A stretch of 37,260 nucleotides of DNA from an uncultured Oscillospiraceae bacterium. Lineage in GTDB: Bacteria; Bacillota; Clostridia; Oscillospirales; Oscillospiraceae. The notes beneath the pieces are model-generated. The model ran no database searches. It saw only the letters and a program-made list of their open reading frames with translations, and was not told the DNA's origin. The translations under genes were made by a program, and so were the position numbers. Shown piece by piece: positions 25,470-32,624 of this stretch (the stretch's first letter is position 1; each line of letters opens with the position of its first letter). Location of the stretch: assembly GCA_959022875.1 (NCBI GenBank), contig CAUFAM010000001.1:1-37260 (forward strand). The letters are read 5' to 3'.

Positions 25470-26012
25470 TCATCCTCTCGAATTGGCTCTCTTTCTGCGT
25501 GCCGCGTTCAGCGCACGGTTCTGTGCAAAGATTTCCTTCTGGCTCATTTTCTTTTGAGGGCCGTTCTTTGCGTTGCAGACGTTAATCAGCGTCATAAGCC
25601 GGTTCAAATGCCACTTCTGGCACTCAAAGGGGATCTGGTGGGAGAGCATCCAGTAGTAGATGATCTCCGCCGTGACGACCTCATTGGCCGACCGGCCCTT
25701 CCGGCCTTTGACAAAGGTGGTCGCCGTCATGGAATCGTCGATGTAAGCGTCGACCATTTTCAGCATCTGGGGCGTAATGGCGGTGTAGACATCGGGGTCC
25801 ACGTTCTGGGTCAATGTCATGCACCGGACATAGTCGATCCGCTCCTCCCGCGTCTTCGGCTTTCGGGAAAGGTAAGGCTTATGCCATTTTGATTCCCATT
25901 TTGAAAGGGAGACCAGAGAGTGTTCCAGCCGAAGCACCTGCTTCTTGGTCGTGATAAAACGGTCGTTCGCCTCGTCATACTGCTCGGTCTCCGGTATCAC
26001 AAGTTCCAGCAT
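25470..26012 (-). CDS. Gp15-like tail assembly chaperone partner
   Basis: 180 residues, ATG with GGGGAG 7 bases upstream. Helical, basic toward the end (RALNAARRKRANSRG). Blocks such as LEHSLVSLSKWESKWHKPYL, ITPQMLKMVDAYIDD and EIIYYWMLSHQIPFECQKW match the Gp15-type proteins that follow the major tail protein in Firmicute phages and act as the second tail assembly chaperone, coating the tape measure during tube assembly. Unlike the lambda G/GT pair, it is in the same frame as its upstream neighbour with two stop codons between, so a simple minus-one frameshift fusion is excluded. Confidence 0.8.
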   Translation of the reverse strand: MLELVIPETEQYDEANDRFITTKKQVLRLEHSLVSLSKWESKWHKPYLSRKPKTREERIDYVRCMTLTQNVDPDVYTAITPQMLKMVDAYIDDSMTATTFVKGRKGRSANEVVTAEIIYYWMLSHQIPFECQKWHLNRLMTLINVCNAKNGPQKKMSQKEIFAQNRALNAARRKRANSRG

Positions 26013-26033
26013 CTCTGATCTCCCCAGTCAGCC

Positions 26034-26417
26034 TTATGCCCGAGGAGCCGGAGCCTTCTTGCCCTGGGGGACGATGCCGTTGATGAACCGGGCCGCCGCT
26101 TCCGCATCGGTGGCCAGCTCCATGAACAGATCGCTGTACGCCTCCGTCTGGGCGAACGCGTCCCGCAGCTCCTGGTTCTTGATAAAGCGCTTCCCGTCAG
26201 GGGACTTCTCACCATAGGCCCGCAGAATGATGTCCTTGAAGATGGCGATGATCTGCTTCCCATCCTGGGCCGCGACAATGCGGTTGATCATCTCCACCAG
26301 ACCGCCGTCCACGGAGAGCTCCAGCTCGGTCACCTCGGCCTGGGTCAGATTGAAGTAGAAATCCTCCGTGCGGGAAACGCCGTTATAGTCGTTGTAAGTC
26401 CTTGTCAGCTTCAGCAT
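26034..26417 (-). CDS. Tail assembly chaperone
   Basis: 127 residues, ATG with AAAGGAG 9 bases upstream. RTYNDYNGVSRTEDFYFNLT and ELELSVDGGLVEMINRIV are typical of the first tail assembly chaperone of clostridial siphoviruses (functional counterpart of lambda gpG). The C-terminus turns Ala/Pro/Lys-rich. It lies between the major tail protein, from which it is separated by a terminator, and the Gp15-like protein. The tape measure that it should chaperone is not next in line, because the lysis genes intervene. Confidence 0.88.
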   Translation of the reverse strand: MLKLTRTYNDYNGVSRTEDFYFNLTQAEVTELELSVDGGLVEMINRIVAAQDGKQIIAIFKDIILRAYGEKSPDGKRFIKNQELRDAFAQTEAYSDLFMELATDAEAAARFINGIVPQGKKAPAPRA

Positions 26418-26432
26418 TGCAGTTTTCTCCTT

Positions 26433-26476
26433 TCAAAAATAAAAGAAAGCGGAGCCCTCGGTGAAGAGAGCTCCGC
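26433..26476 (-). terminator. Intrinsic terminator after the major tail protein
   Basis: On the minus strand GCGGAGC (26470-26476) pairs with GCTCCGC (26449-26455) around a 14-base loop, followed by TTTCTTTTATTTTTG. It should lower downstream transcription relative to the abundant tube protein. Confidence 0.85.
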
Positions 26477-26513
26477 CTTGCGGATTCGTTGTCTGGATTT
26501 CAGTCCCCGTTTC

Positions 26514-27548
26514 TCAGGACTCCAGAGTCAGGCCGGTCAGAGTATAGATCTTGGTGACAGAGGAGCTGTCCTTGGTGGAGATTACCTTGACGCTCTGGGA
26601 ATTGTTCTTGATGGGCAGAACAATGTTCTTGTCCTCATCCAGAGCCACAGCCCCCTTGGTGCCGCCCACCAGCTCCACGGTGGTGGTGGCGTCGGCCGGA
26701 GCGACGTCAAATTTCAGCGCCAGATAGTGCCCCTTCTGCTCAGAGGGATCGCTGCTGAACCCGGTATAGCCGGTCACATTCTTCAGGCTGCCGGTGATGG
26801 CGCTCTCGCCCACTACGACGTTGCTCTGAAGTTCGGAGACCTTCTTGCCCAGCAGGGTGGCGGAGGGGCTCTCCGGGGCGACGGTCACTGTAACATCGTT
26901 CGCCAACAGCTTGATGACTTCCTCGGGCAGAGGCAGCCGGGGCTCCGTTTCCTCGGTGCCGTAGAGGATGTCCTCCAGCGCCTTCAGCTTGGCAGGGTCG
27001 GCCTTGGTGGAGGTGATGATCAGACGGGCAGTGGGCTTGAAGCCGGGTACGTCCACGGGAGTGGTCGTGACCTCCCAGCTGGGGTTGATGGGTTCAGGAG
27101 AGTCGTTGACAGTCTGATAGCCCCGCTCAGAGGGAGAGGCCAGACCGCCGTAGACCAGGTGCAGCTTATAGCCGTGATCCTGACCGTCCACATCGTTGCC
27201 CAGCTTGGTGCGGTAGCTCAGGCCAAAGACCTTGCGGGTCTGCTGGCCGGCCATCACGCCGGGGGCGATCTCCGCGGAGCCGTCGCACTCCTCCCACTCG
27301 TCGGGGTAGGTGTAGCACTCAATGGTCAAACCGAAGTCCTCGGCGCCCACCAGCACCAGGTACTTGATGTTGTCGGCGTACATGTTGTTGGGCTCGGCGC
27401 CGGAGGGGCTCTCGTTAATGGCGGTGATGCCGCTCCAGGCTACACCCCTGTCGTAGACGCCGGTGGCGCTGATGGGGTAGAGGACGGCGTGATCGATGCC
27501 GGTTTCGTAGAAACGTTCCCCGATCTTGTCCCATACGAGTTTACTCAT
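26514..27548 (-). CDS. Major tail protein
   Basis: 344 residues, ATG with AGGAGG 9 bases upstream. The N-terminal two thirds (KLVWDKIGERFYETGIDHAV, NIKYLVLVGAEDFGLTIECY, GLSYRTKLGNDVDGQDHGYK) is the tube-forming fold of phi13/TP901-1 type major tail proteins. Residues about 230-344 form an added Ig-like domain (VTVTVAPESPSATLLGKKVS, then VELVGGTKG and KIYTLTGLTLES) that should decorate the outside of the tail tube. It lies after the head-tail joining genes and before the chaperones, as usual, with its own terminator. Confidence 0.92.
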   Translation of the reverse strand: MSKLVWDKIGERFYETGIDHAVLYPISATGVYDRGVAWSGITAINESPSGAEPNNMYADNIKYLVLVGAEDFGLTIECYTYPDEWEECDGSAEIAPGVMAGQQTRKVFGLSYRTKLGNDVDGQDHGYKLHLVYGGLASPSERGYQTVNDSPEPINPSWEVTTTPVDVPGFKPTARLIITSTKADPAKLKALEDILYGTEETEPRLPLPEEVIKLLANDVTVTVAPESPSATLLGKKVSELQSNVVVGESAITGSLKNVTGYTGFSSDPSEQKGHYLALKFDVAPADATTTVELVGGTKGAVALDEDKNIVLPIKNNSQSVKVISTKDSSSVTKIYTLTGLTLES

Positions 27549-27564
27549 TTCGGATTTCCTCCTT

Positions 27565-27888
27565 TTAATAGTACAGGTTGAAGATGTCGTGGTTCAGATT
27601 GTCGGCCGTGAAATGACGGTCGTGGGCGCACATGGGCAGCATGGCAAGGCGGTGGGGCAGATCGCTGTCCGGGTTCTTGTAGATGGCCGTCACCTGATAC
27701 CGGTCCAGCAGCCGGTAGGGGGCGTTGTCAGCGTGGATGGCGCTGATTTCGCTTCGCTCGTAGACGATGCAGGGGTACTGGATTTCCTTGCTGGCCGGAG
27801 GCTGAAAATAAGCCCGGCACGCATCGCCGCGTTCCGGACAGCCAAGAATCCCGCACAGAAGGGTATGAAGTTGAATCCTGTCACCCAT
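27565..27888 (-). CDS. Tail terminator/completion protein
   Basis: 107 residues from ATG 27888, which overlaps the preceding stop codon (ATGGGTGA). The only visible ribosome site is a G run 9 bases upstream, so coupling is likely. Blocks IQLHTLLCGILGC, YPCIVYERSEI and RYQVTAIYKNPDSDLPHRL are typical of small tail-terminator proteins encoded just before the major tail protein. These cap the growing tube and join it to the head. Confidence 0.75.
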   Translation of the reverse strand: MGDRIQLHTLLCGILGCPERGDACRAYFQPPASKEIQYPCIVYERSEISAIHADNAPYRLLDRYQVTAIYKNPDSDLPHRLAMLPMCAHDRHFTADNLNHDIFNLYY

Positions 27889-28195
27889 TGTAGAGCCCCC
27901 CAATCGTCAGGATCAGGCGGGGATATCCCACTTCGACCTTGGAAATCTTCCATTTCGCGCCCATGTACGCCACATACCGCATCTTGTGGAAGTTCTTCCT
28001 GGCGAACGGATCGGCGACTATGCTGATCTCATTCGCGATATTGATGTCGTCGTTCAGGGTCTCCCCATACTGAATCTGGCGTGTATTCTGAGTCAAATCG
28101 CCATAGTACGGATACTCAACGATCTTCTCTTCATACACGCCAGGGGCAGTCTCAACGGTATCAGCATAGCCTACCGATCCATAAAATTTCGCCAT
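27881..28195 (-). CDS. Head-tail joining (head closure) protein
   Basis: 104 residues, ATG with AGGAG 10 bases upstream. Beta-rich small protein (KFYGSVGYADTVETAPGVY, SIVADPFARKNFHKMRYVAY, WKISKVEVGYPRLILTI), common as the gene after the capsid in clostridial phages and annotated as a phage head closure or neck protein. The recurrent word TTCAAAATGG covers its start codon. It forms a tight set with the capsid gene (14 bases) and the tail terminator (8-base overlap). Confidence 0.75.
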   Translation of the reverse strand: MAKFYGSVGYADTVETAPGVYEEKIVEYPYYGDLTQNTRQIQYGETLNDDINIANEISIVADPFARKNFHKMRYVAYMGAKWKISKVEVGYPRLILTIGGLYNG

Positions 28196-28209
28196 TTTGA
28201 AGCTTCTCC

Positions 28210-30114
28210 TCAGGGAGTGCCGGCGGTGGTTCCAGCGCCGGAGCTGGCGGCCACAGGCTCCTCCAGCGCGATGGCGGAGTAGACGCGGGTCAGCGCGCCG
28301 GACAGGCGGGTCTCGATCAGGTACTTCTGCTGGTTGAAGTCGATGTCAAACTGGTCAAACCGGGTGATCTCGCCGCCCTTGGTGGAGCCCACGGTATAGT
28401 CGGCCAGGTTGACAAAGAGGCCCAGCAGCTTGTGCTTGGCGCCCTCGTCGTCCATACGGACCAAGCCCTCGAACTGCTCGGCAGTATAGAGCTCGCCGAT
28501 GTTCAGGGCGGCGGCCAGGTCGGCCTTGGAGTTGTAGATGCGGCGGCCGTTCATGTCCCGGGCCAGCAGCATCACGTTCACCAGATGAGGCGTGCAGAAG
28601 AAATCAGGGGTGCCGGTGCCCTTGTACTTCTCCCGGGCATAGAGAGCGGCGGTGATGATGGCCTCGGAGTAGATGTAATTCTCGCCGAAGCTCATATCGG
28701 TCTTGCTACCGTTGAGCTCGGCGCGGGCGGCCTCAATATCCACGTCGTAGTGGATGGTGTAGAGGTCGTTGTCGTTCCAGATGGAACGGATGTGGTCCTC
28801 GGAGATCTTCATCTCGTCGTCCGCTTCGCGGCCGTCGCCCACCATGATGGCGGTAGCCACCTCTTCGTTGAGGTTCTCCCGCATCACGGCATACTGGTAC
28901 TCCACTACATCGAAATCAGTGATGTCGACAATGTCGTCCCGGTGCAGGGCGTCGGTGCGGTACACCGTCTGAGGGTCAGTGGTCCGGGTGATGACGTTCA
29001 TGTTGCCGGACAGAGTCTTGCGCTTGCCCTTCTGATAGCCGTGGGCCCGGATGGAGTCCTTGCGGGTGTCCATCTGGCGGGTACGAATACGGCTGATGGG
29101 GCTCTTGTGGACCTTCTGCATGACGGCAGTCACCCAGCCCTGGTCGCGGGTAACGCGCTCAGGCGCGCCGGGGCGCAGGTCCTTGAAGTCCGGGAACAGG
29201 CTCTCGATATTGTCGATGCCGTGCTTGAGCTCGTTCTGCTCAGCGTAGATCTTCAGAGCGGTCTGAAGGCTGCCCACGCTGTTGCTCTTGGCCAGAGCAA
29301 GAATGTCAGCGCGGTCGGAGTGGCTCAGAACGGTGTCCTGAGTGTCTTCGTTCTCGAAAACATTGTGCTTCATGGTCTTGTTTCCTCCCTTGGTTTTGTC
29401 AGATTTCTTGTCGGGGTCGTCGTCATCGTCGTCGCCCCCGTCCCCCTTGCCCTTCTGGGAATCCAATTCCTCCATGGCCGCGCCGATCAGGGCATACATG
29501 ACCGTTCTCTGCTCCTCGGTCATGCTGTCCACCACGTCCTGGACGGTCTTCTCATTCTCAGGCTTCTCCTCTTTTCCGTCGTCCTTAGGCTTGTCCTCTT
29601 TCTTGCCATCCCCAGAGCCGGCCTTATGAACAAGAGGGGGCTTCTCGTCGGGGCGGAACAGGGAAATGGGCTCGTAGGCGGACAGGATCATCTCCTGCTC
29701 GCCGCCTTCGCCGTGGGCCATATCCACAAAGTCAATAAAGGCGCCGGGATTTGCCCCGGCGACCACCAGGCTGACCTCCCGGATGACGCCATGCGTCACA
29801 TCCTTGCTGGGGGTCTGCTTCAGCCCATTGGCGTAAATGGACAGGGACGCGATGTCCCCATGCTGGACCAGCATCTTAGCCGCCTTGCCGGCGTCGGTCT
29901 CGTTGAATGTGCAGTAGGCGTAAACGCCGTCCTTCCGGTTCTCCAAAAGGGCGTGGCCCAGGATGTTGCCAGGTTCGTCGTGCTGGTGGTTCCAAACCAG
30001 GGGAACCGTCTTCCCGTCGCAATCCTCGAATGCGTTATGGCGGATGGTTCGTCCGTCCGCGCAGACAAGGTCGTTCCGGGTCGCCCAGCCACTAAAGTCA
30101 TACTTCAGGTTCAT
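28210..30114 (-). CDS. Fused prohead protease-major capsid protein
   Basis: 634 residues, ATG with AAGGAGG 11 bases upstream, overlapping the portal by 17 bases. Residues 1-140 are an S78-type prohead protease: LVWNHQHDEPGNILG carries the probable catalytic His43, and IASLSIYANG the Ser90 or Ser92. Residues about 155-247 are an acidic, Lys/Asp-rich scaffold-like linker with six Asp in a row. From 248 on is an HK97-fold major capsid protein (RADILALAKSNSVGSLQTAL, NVITRTTDPQTVYRTD, EITRFDQFDIDFNQQKYLIE). The fusion would deliver protease, scaffold and shell in one chain, to be cut during maturation. An internal ribosome site at codon 248 could also make free capsid protein. Confidence 0.92.
   Translation of the reverse strand: MNLKYDFSGWATRNDLVCADGRTIRHNAFEDCDGKTVPLVWNHQHDEPGNILGHALLENRKDGVYAYCTFNETDAGKAAKMLVQHGDIASLSIYANGLKQTPSKDVTHGVIREVSLVVAGANPGAFIDFVDMAHGEGGEQEMILSAYEPISLFRPDEKPPLVHKAGSGDGKKEDKPKDDGKEEKPENEKTVQDVVDSMTEEQRTVMYALIGAAMEELDSQKGKGDGGDDDDDDPDKKSDKTKGGNKTMKHNVFENEDTQDTVLSHSDRADILALAKSNSVGSLQTALKIYAEQNELKHGIDNIESLFPDFKDLRPGAPERVTRDQGWVTAVMQKVHKSPISRIRTRQMDTRKDSIRAHGYQKGKRKTLSGNMNVITRTTDPQTVYRTDALHRDDIVDITDFDVVEYQYAVMRENLNEEVATAIMVGDGREADDEMKISEDHIRSIWNDNDLYTIHYDVDIEAARAELNGSKTDMSFGENYIYSEAIITAALYAREKYKGTGTPDFFCTPHLVNVMLLARDMNGRRIYNSKADLAAALNIGELYTAEQFEGLVRMDDEGAKHKLLGLFVNLADYTVGSTKGGEITRFDQFDIDFNQQKYLIETRLSGALTRVYSAIALEEPVAASSGAGTTAGTP
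29371..29393 (-). promoter_or_regulatory. Internal ribosome binding site for free capsid protein
   Basis: AAGGGAGG lies 9 bases before ATG AAG CAC (ATG at 29371-29373, codon 248), at the exact junction of the acidic linker and the capsid domain. Initiation here would give a 387-residue capsid protein in excess over the protease fusion. Confidence 0.65.
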
Positions 30115-31345
30115 TTTGAACGTTTCCTCCTTCAGATGTTGATGGTGGCTGATTGCCCTCCTCTTTCGGGGCGCTTAAGTTGCTGTTTCGGAGCTCGTCC
30201 GCCTTGGGGTCCTTCGACGGCTTCATGCCGATCTTCTGCCGGATCTCATTGGAGGTCATGATCTCGTTGCGGGTCATCTTGTCGGCAATTTCGGCAATAT
30301 CGTTGATGGGCACCAGCCGGAACGGGTCTCTGAAGAAGAGGATCGACTGCTTCTGTGACCGAGCAGTTTTGGTGAGGAATTTCCTCTTCATTTCGTCAAC
30401 AATGGCTGATAGGATCGGTTCAATCGTCCGGTTGTCGTAATTCAGCTTCGTCCGGTCATCGGCAGTCCCGTCCAAAATCCCCTGCGTGATCCCCAACTGG
30501 CTGTAAAGCATGCTCGTCAGGTATTCAATCTGGGACATCAGATTGTTGTCGATGGGCCGGTTCAGCTGGACCACGTGTTCCGTGCCGTCGGTGTAAGCGA
30601 CGCCATACTTGGAGCCGGACAACTGTTCCTCGATATCTTTACGGCGTTTTTCCGCCTGTTGACGCCTCGCTTCCGTCTTGATGACGTAGGGCAGCTGAAT
30701 AATCAGGTTGAGTTTTCCGGAACCGCTCTGCTCGTCGATTGCGTCCAAAATATTGAGTTTTCGGATCAACCGCTGCATGGTGGAGTTGGGCTCATTCATC
30801 ACCGCGAAAAACGGGTTCTCAATGATGGCGACCCCACTCTTCGGCAGGATGACATCCTGCTTCTCGCCCCGGTTCTCGTTGTAGACCCGGACCTTGACGT
30901 GCTTGGGATACCACTCCACGATTTTCCCGGTACGCATCGTTTCGATCTTGAACGAGCCGGTCTCCGGGTCGAGGTCGGTATCCGTGGGCACGATGGCCAC
31001 GCATCCCTCGTCCAGCATGGACATGACCACGTCCTGGATAAAGGCCCGCCCGGTCTGGTCCAGATTTGCCTCCAAAGTCAAACAGCCGTTCAAACTTGAA
31101 TTGATCACCTCTGTAAACCGGCCGTCGTCATCCAGGCGGACATGCTGAATCCCAATCGACGCCGCGTCCAGCGCGATCCGGTTGTAGACGGAGGTAATGA
31201 TGGAGCGCTCGTTTCCCCGGCTGAAAATGGGCCGGTCCGGGCGGTAGGAGTAGCTGGGGCCAAGGGAATGGCTGTACTTGAAAAACTCATTGCCTAAAAA
31301 AGCGTTCCAGGCGTGTTTCAGCCTGGAACCAACTGACATTTCCAC
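30098..31345 (-). CDS. Portal protein
   Basis: About 415 residues. GTG at 31345 is preferred (AGGAGG 8 bases upstream); an ATG two codons on is a close alternative. The family pattern of HK97-like portals is clear: RSIITSVYNRIALDAASIGI, CLTLEANLDQTGRAFIQDVV, LDEGCVAIVPTDTD, LTSMLYSQLGITQGILDGTA and a Pro/Asn-rich C-terminal end. The portal ring occupies one capsid vertex, docks the terminase during packaging and gives DNA passage to the tail. It overlaps the protease-capsid gene and follows the fourth HYG-tagged gene. Confidence 0.93.
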   Translation of the reverse strand: MEMSVGSRLKHAWNAFLGNEFFKYSHSLGPSYSYRPDRPIFSRGNERSIITSVYNRIALDAASIGIQHVRLDDDGRFTEVINSSLNGCLTLEANLDQTGRAFIQDVVMSMLDEGCVAIVPTDTDLDPETGSFKIETMRTGKIVEWYPKHVKVRVYNENRGEKQDVILPKSGVAIIENPFFAVMNEPNSTMQRLIRKLNILDAIDEQSGSGKLNLIIQLPYVIKTEARRQQAEKRRKDIEEQLSGSKYGVAYTDGTEHVVQLNRPIDNNLMSQIEYLTSMLYSQLGITQGILDGTADDRTKLNYDNRTIEPILSAIVDEMKRKFLTKTARSQKQSILFFRDPFRLVPINDIAEIADKMTRNEIMTSNEIRQKIGMKPSKDPKADELRNSNLSAPKEEGNQPPSTSEGGNVQNEPEV

Positions 31346-31357
31346 TTTTCTCACCTC

Positions 31358-31852
31358 CTACGACAGCAGATCGGCGTACATCTTCTTGAGCAGCTCGTCG
31401 TTCTGCTTCATCAAGGCCGCGAAGTCGTAAGCCGGAGGAGGCTTTGCCGCGGATGCCTGCTTTGTGGCCGAGGCAACGGTTTTTACCGCCTGCTGAACGC
31501 CGCCGCCCGGAGACGGCCCGGGAGTCCGAAGCTGGCTGACCGGCGTTGAGAAGACGGAGGCGCTCTTTTGAAGCTGCTCCACGGCCCGCTTTCCCTGCTC
31601 TGCCTTTGCGGCAAGCTCCGCCGCCTTTTTCGCCCCGTGCCGTTTTACCAGATAAGCGGTAAGAACGATTCCTGCGGCTGCCGCCGCTCCCACGGCCGCT
31701 TTTCCGGCTGCGGGCAGCTTCTTCCGCTCGGGTCCATCCTCACCGCCGTACCGTTTCCGGCCCTGGGACGTCAAGCTTCCATCCTTCTGCTGAAATCTCC
31801 GCACGCCCCATTTCATCCCACGGATGCCGTAGTGCTGCAAAACATCTGACAA
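31358..31852 (-). CDS. HYG-tagged membrane protein next to the portal
   Basis: 164 residues from a TTG start with AGGAGG 9 bases upstream. It begins with the tag HYGIRGMKWGVRRFQQKDGS shared by three other genes in this window. A single hydrophobic segment (about 53-70, AAVGAAAAAGIVLTAYLV) follows a basic stretch, and then a low-complexity Ala/Gln/Pro region with coiled-coil potential leads to a charged end (MKQNDELLKKMYADLL). It is the first gene after a strong terminator and lies just before the portal. Proteins with this tag are common in gut Clostridia phages near head genes; their role is unknown to me. Confidence 0.75.
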   Translation of the reverse strand: MSDVLQHYGIRGMKWGVRRFQQKDGSLTSQGRKRYGGEDGPERKKLPAAGKAAVGAAAAAGIVLTAYLVKRHGAKKAAELAAKAEQGKRAVEQLQKSASVFSTPVSQLRTPGPSPGGGVQQAVKTVASATKQASAAKPPPAYDFAALMKQNDELLKKMYADLLS

Positions 31853-31917
31853 TCGCGGTCACCTCCTATCTGTGATAAAATTTGTAACAACCGTCCCGTG
31901 TGTATCTAATTTAGGTC

Positions 31918-31953
31918 AAAAAAAAAACCACAGACCCGGTTAAGAGTCTGTGG
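31918..31953 (-). terminator. Strong intrinsic terminator inside the head module
   Basis: On the minus strand CCACAGAC pairs with GTCTGTGG (31946-31953 with 31928-31935) around a 10-base loop and is followed by ten T residues (31918-31927). It separates the packaging genes from the portal-capsid genes, so a promoter or antitermination must act for the second set. Confidence 0.9.
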
Positions 31954-32032
31954 TGAGGCGTTTCGCCGCTTTGACAGGGCGAATGCCATTGTGCAAAAGA
32001 ATGTCGAGAAAAATAGGAGTCAACGCCATCAT
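31940..32032 (-). CDS. Possible 30-residue small protein ending inside the terminator
   Basis: GAGAGG lies 5 bases before two consecutive ATGs (32032 and 32029). The frame runs 30 codons (MMALTPIFLDILLHNGIRPV at the start, then a basic KAAKR) to a TAA at 31940-31942, in the loop of the terminator hairpin. A ribosome reaching the stop would disrupt the hairpin, as in leader-peptide attenuation. The peptide itself is hydrophobic then basic. It may be a real small protein, a leader peptide or chance; the ribosome site and placement make chance less likely. Confidence 0.4.
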   Translation of the reverse strand: MMALTPIFLDILLHNGIRPVKAAKRLTTDS

Positions 32033-32045
32033 TGTCCCTCTCTTC

Positions 32046-32600
32046 TCAATGGGCATAGTAGGCCCGCAGCTTTCTGTTCTCGCTGATGGCCTTTCCAGCG
32101 AGCAAAGCGTTCACGATTGTTCCGCCCACTGCGATAGCTGAGCCCGCAAGTTGTGCCGTCCGCTGGTCTTCCATCCCTTTGGATAAGAGTGAACTTACCG
32201 CATAGGAACCAACTACTATGGCCGTTTCCGCTAAATAAGCAGTTCGGGTATTCCCGGTAATGGTCTTGCCGCGCTGATAAAGTTTCTTGCCTTCATCCGC
32301 TAACTTGTCGGTCTTCAGTTTACCATAGGCGTCTTCCATCCGACGTTTTTCGGTTTTGACGGCCCGATTAGCGTCCTTGACCTGCTGCCGGGTAGCCTGT
32401 CCGGATTTATGGGCGGCTTTCGTTTCTGCCGCTTTTGATTTGGCACGTTCATAGTCCGATTCGGCTTTGCGATAGCGCTCCAGTCCTTTTCGGGTATAGG
32501 AACCGTCATAGTTCTGATAACGCCTGACGCCCCATTTCATGCCCTTGACTCCATAATGGGCAAGGCAATCCTGGGGAGAAGGTTTATAATAGGGCTTCAT
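32046..32600 (-). CDS. HYG-tagged two-helix membrane protein
   Basis: 184 residues from ATG 32600. Residues 13-34 carry the tag HYGVKGMKWGVRRYQNYDGS. A long charged helical segment follows (ERYRKAESDYERAKSKAAET), then two hydrophobic segments near the end (TAYLAETAIVVGSYAVSSLL and AQLAGSAIAVGGTIVNALLA). Its ribosome site is a run of nine G after ten A, directly overlapping the terminase stop codon. It follows the large terminase and ends before a terminator. The tag and domain plan match its neighbours, pointing to a common role, perhaps in the capsid or at DNA ejection. Confidence 0.75.
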   Translation of the reverse strand: MKPYYKPSPQDCLAHYGVKGMKWGVRRYQNYDGSYTRKGLERYRKAESDYERAKSKAAETKAAHKSGQATRQQVKDANRAVKTEKRRMEDAYGKLKTDKLADEGKKLYQRGKTITGNTRTAYLAETAIVVGSYAVSSLLSKGMEDQRTAQLAGSAIAVGGTIVNALLAGKAISENRKLRAYYAH

Positions 32601-32605
32601 AAGTA

Positions 32606-32624
32606 CCCCCCCCCTTTTTTTTTT
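32606..32624 (-). promoter_or_regulatory. A10-G9 tract serving as ribosome binding site
   Basis: On the coding strand ten A are followed by nine G, then TACTT and the ATG at 32600. The A run begins inside the terminase stop codon. The G run must act as the Shine-Dalgarno sequence. Such tracts slip readily, so the length may vary between virions and tune translation. A sequencing artefact is also possible. Confidence 0.55.

Noticed and set aside
25997..26417. Programmed minus-one frameshift joining the two tail chaperones
   Set aside because: The two genes are in the same frame with TAA and TGA between them, and the shifted frame ends after about a dozen codons, so a lambda-type G/GT fusion cannot form.
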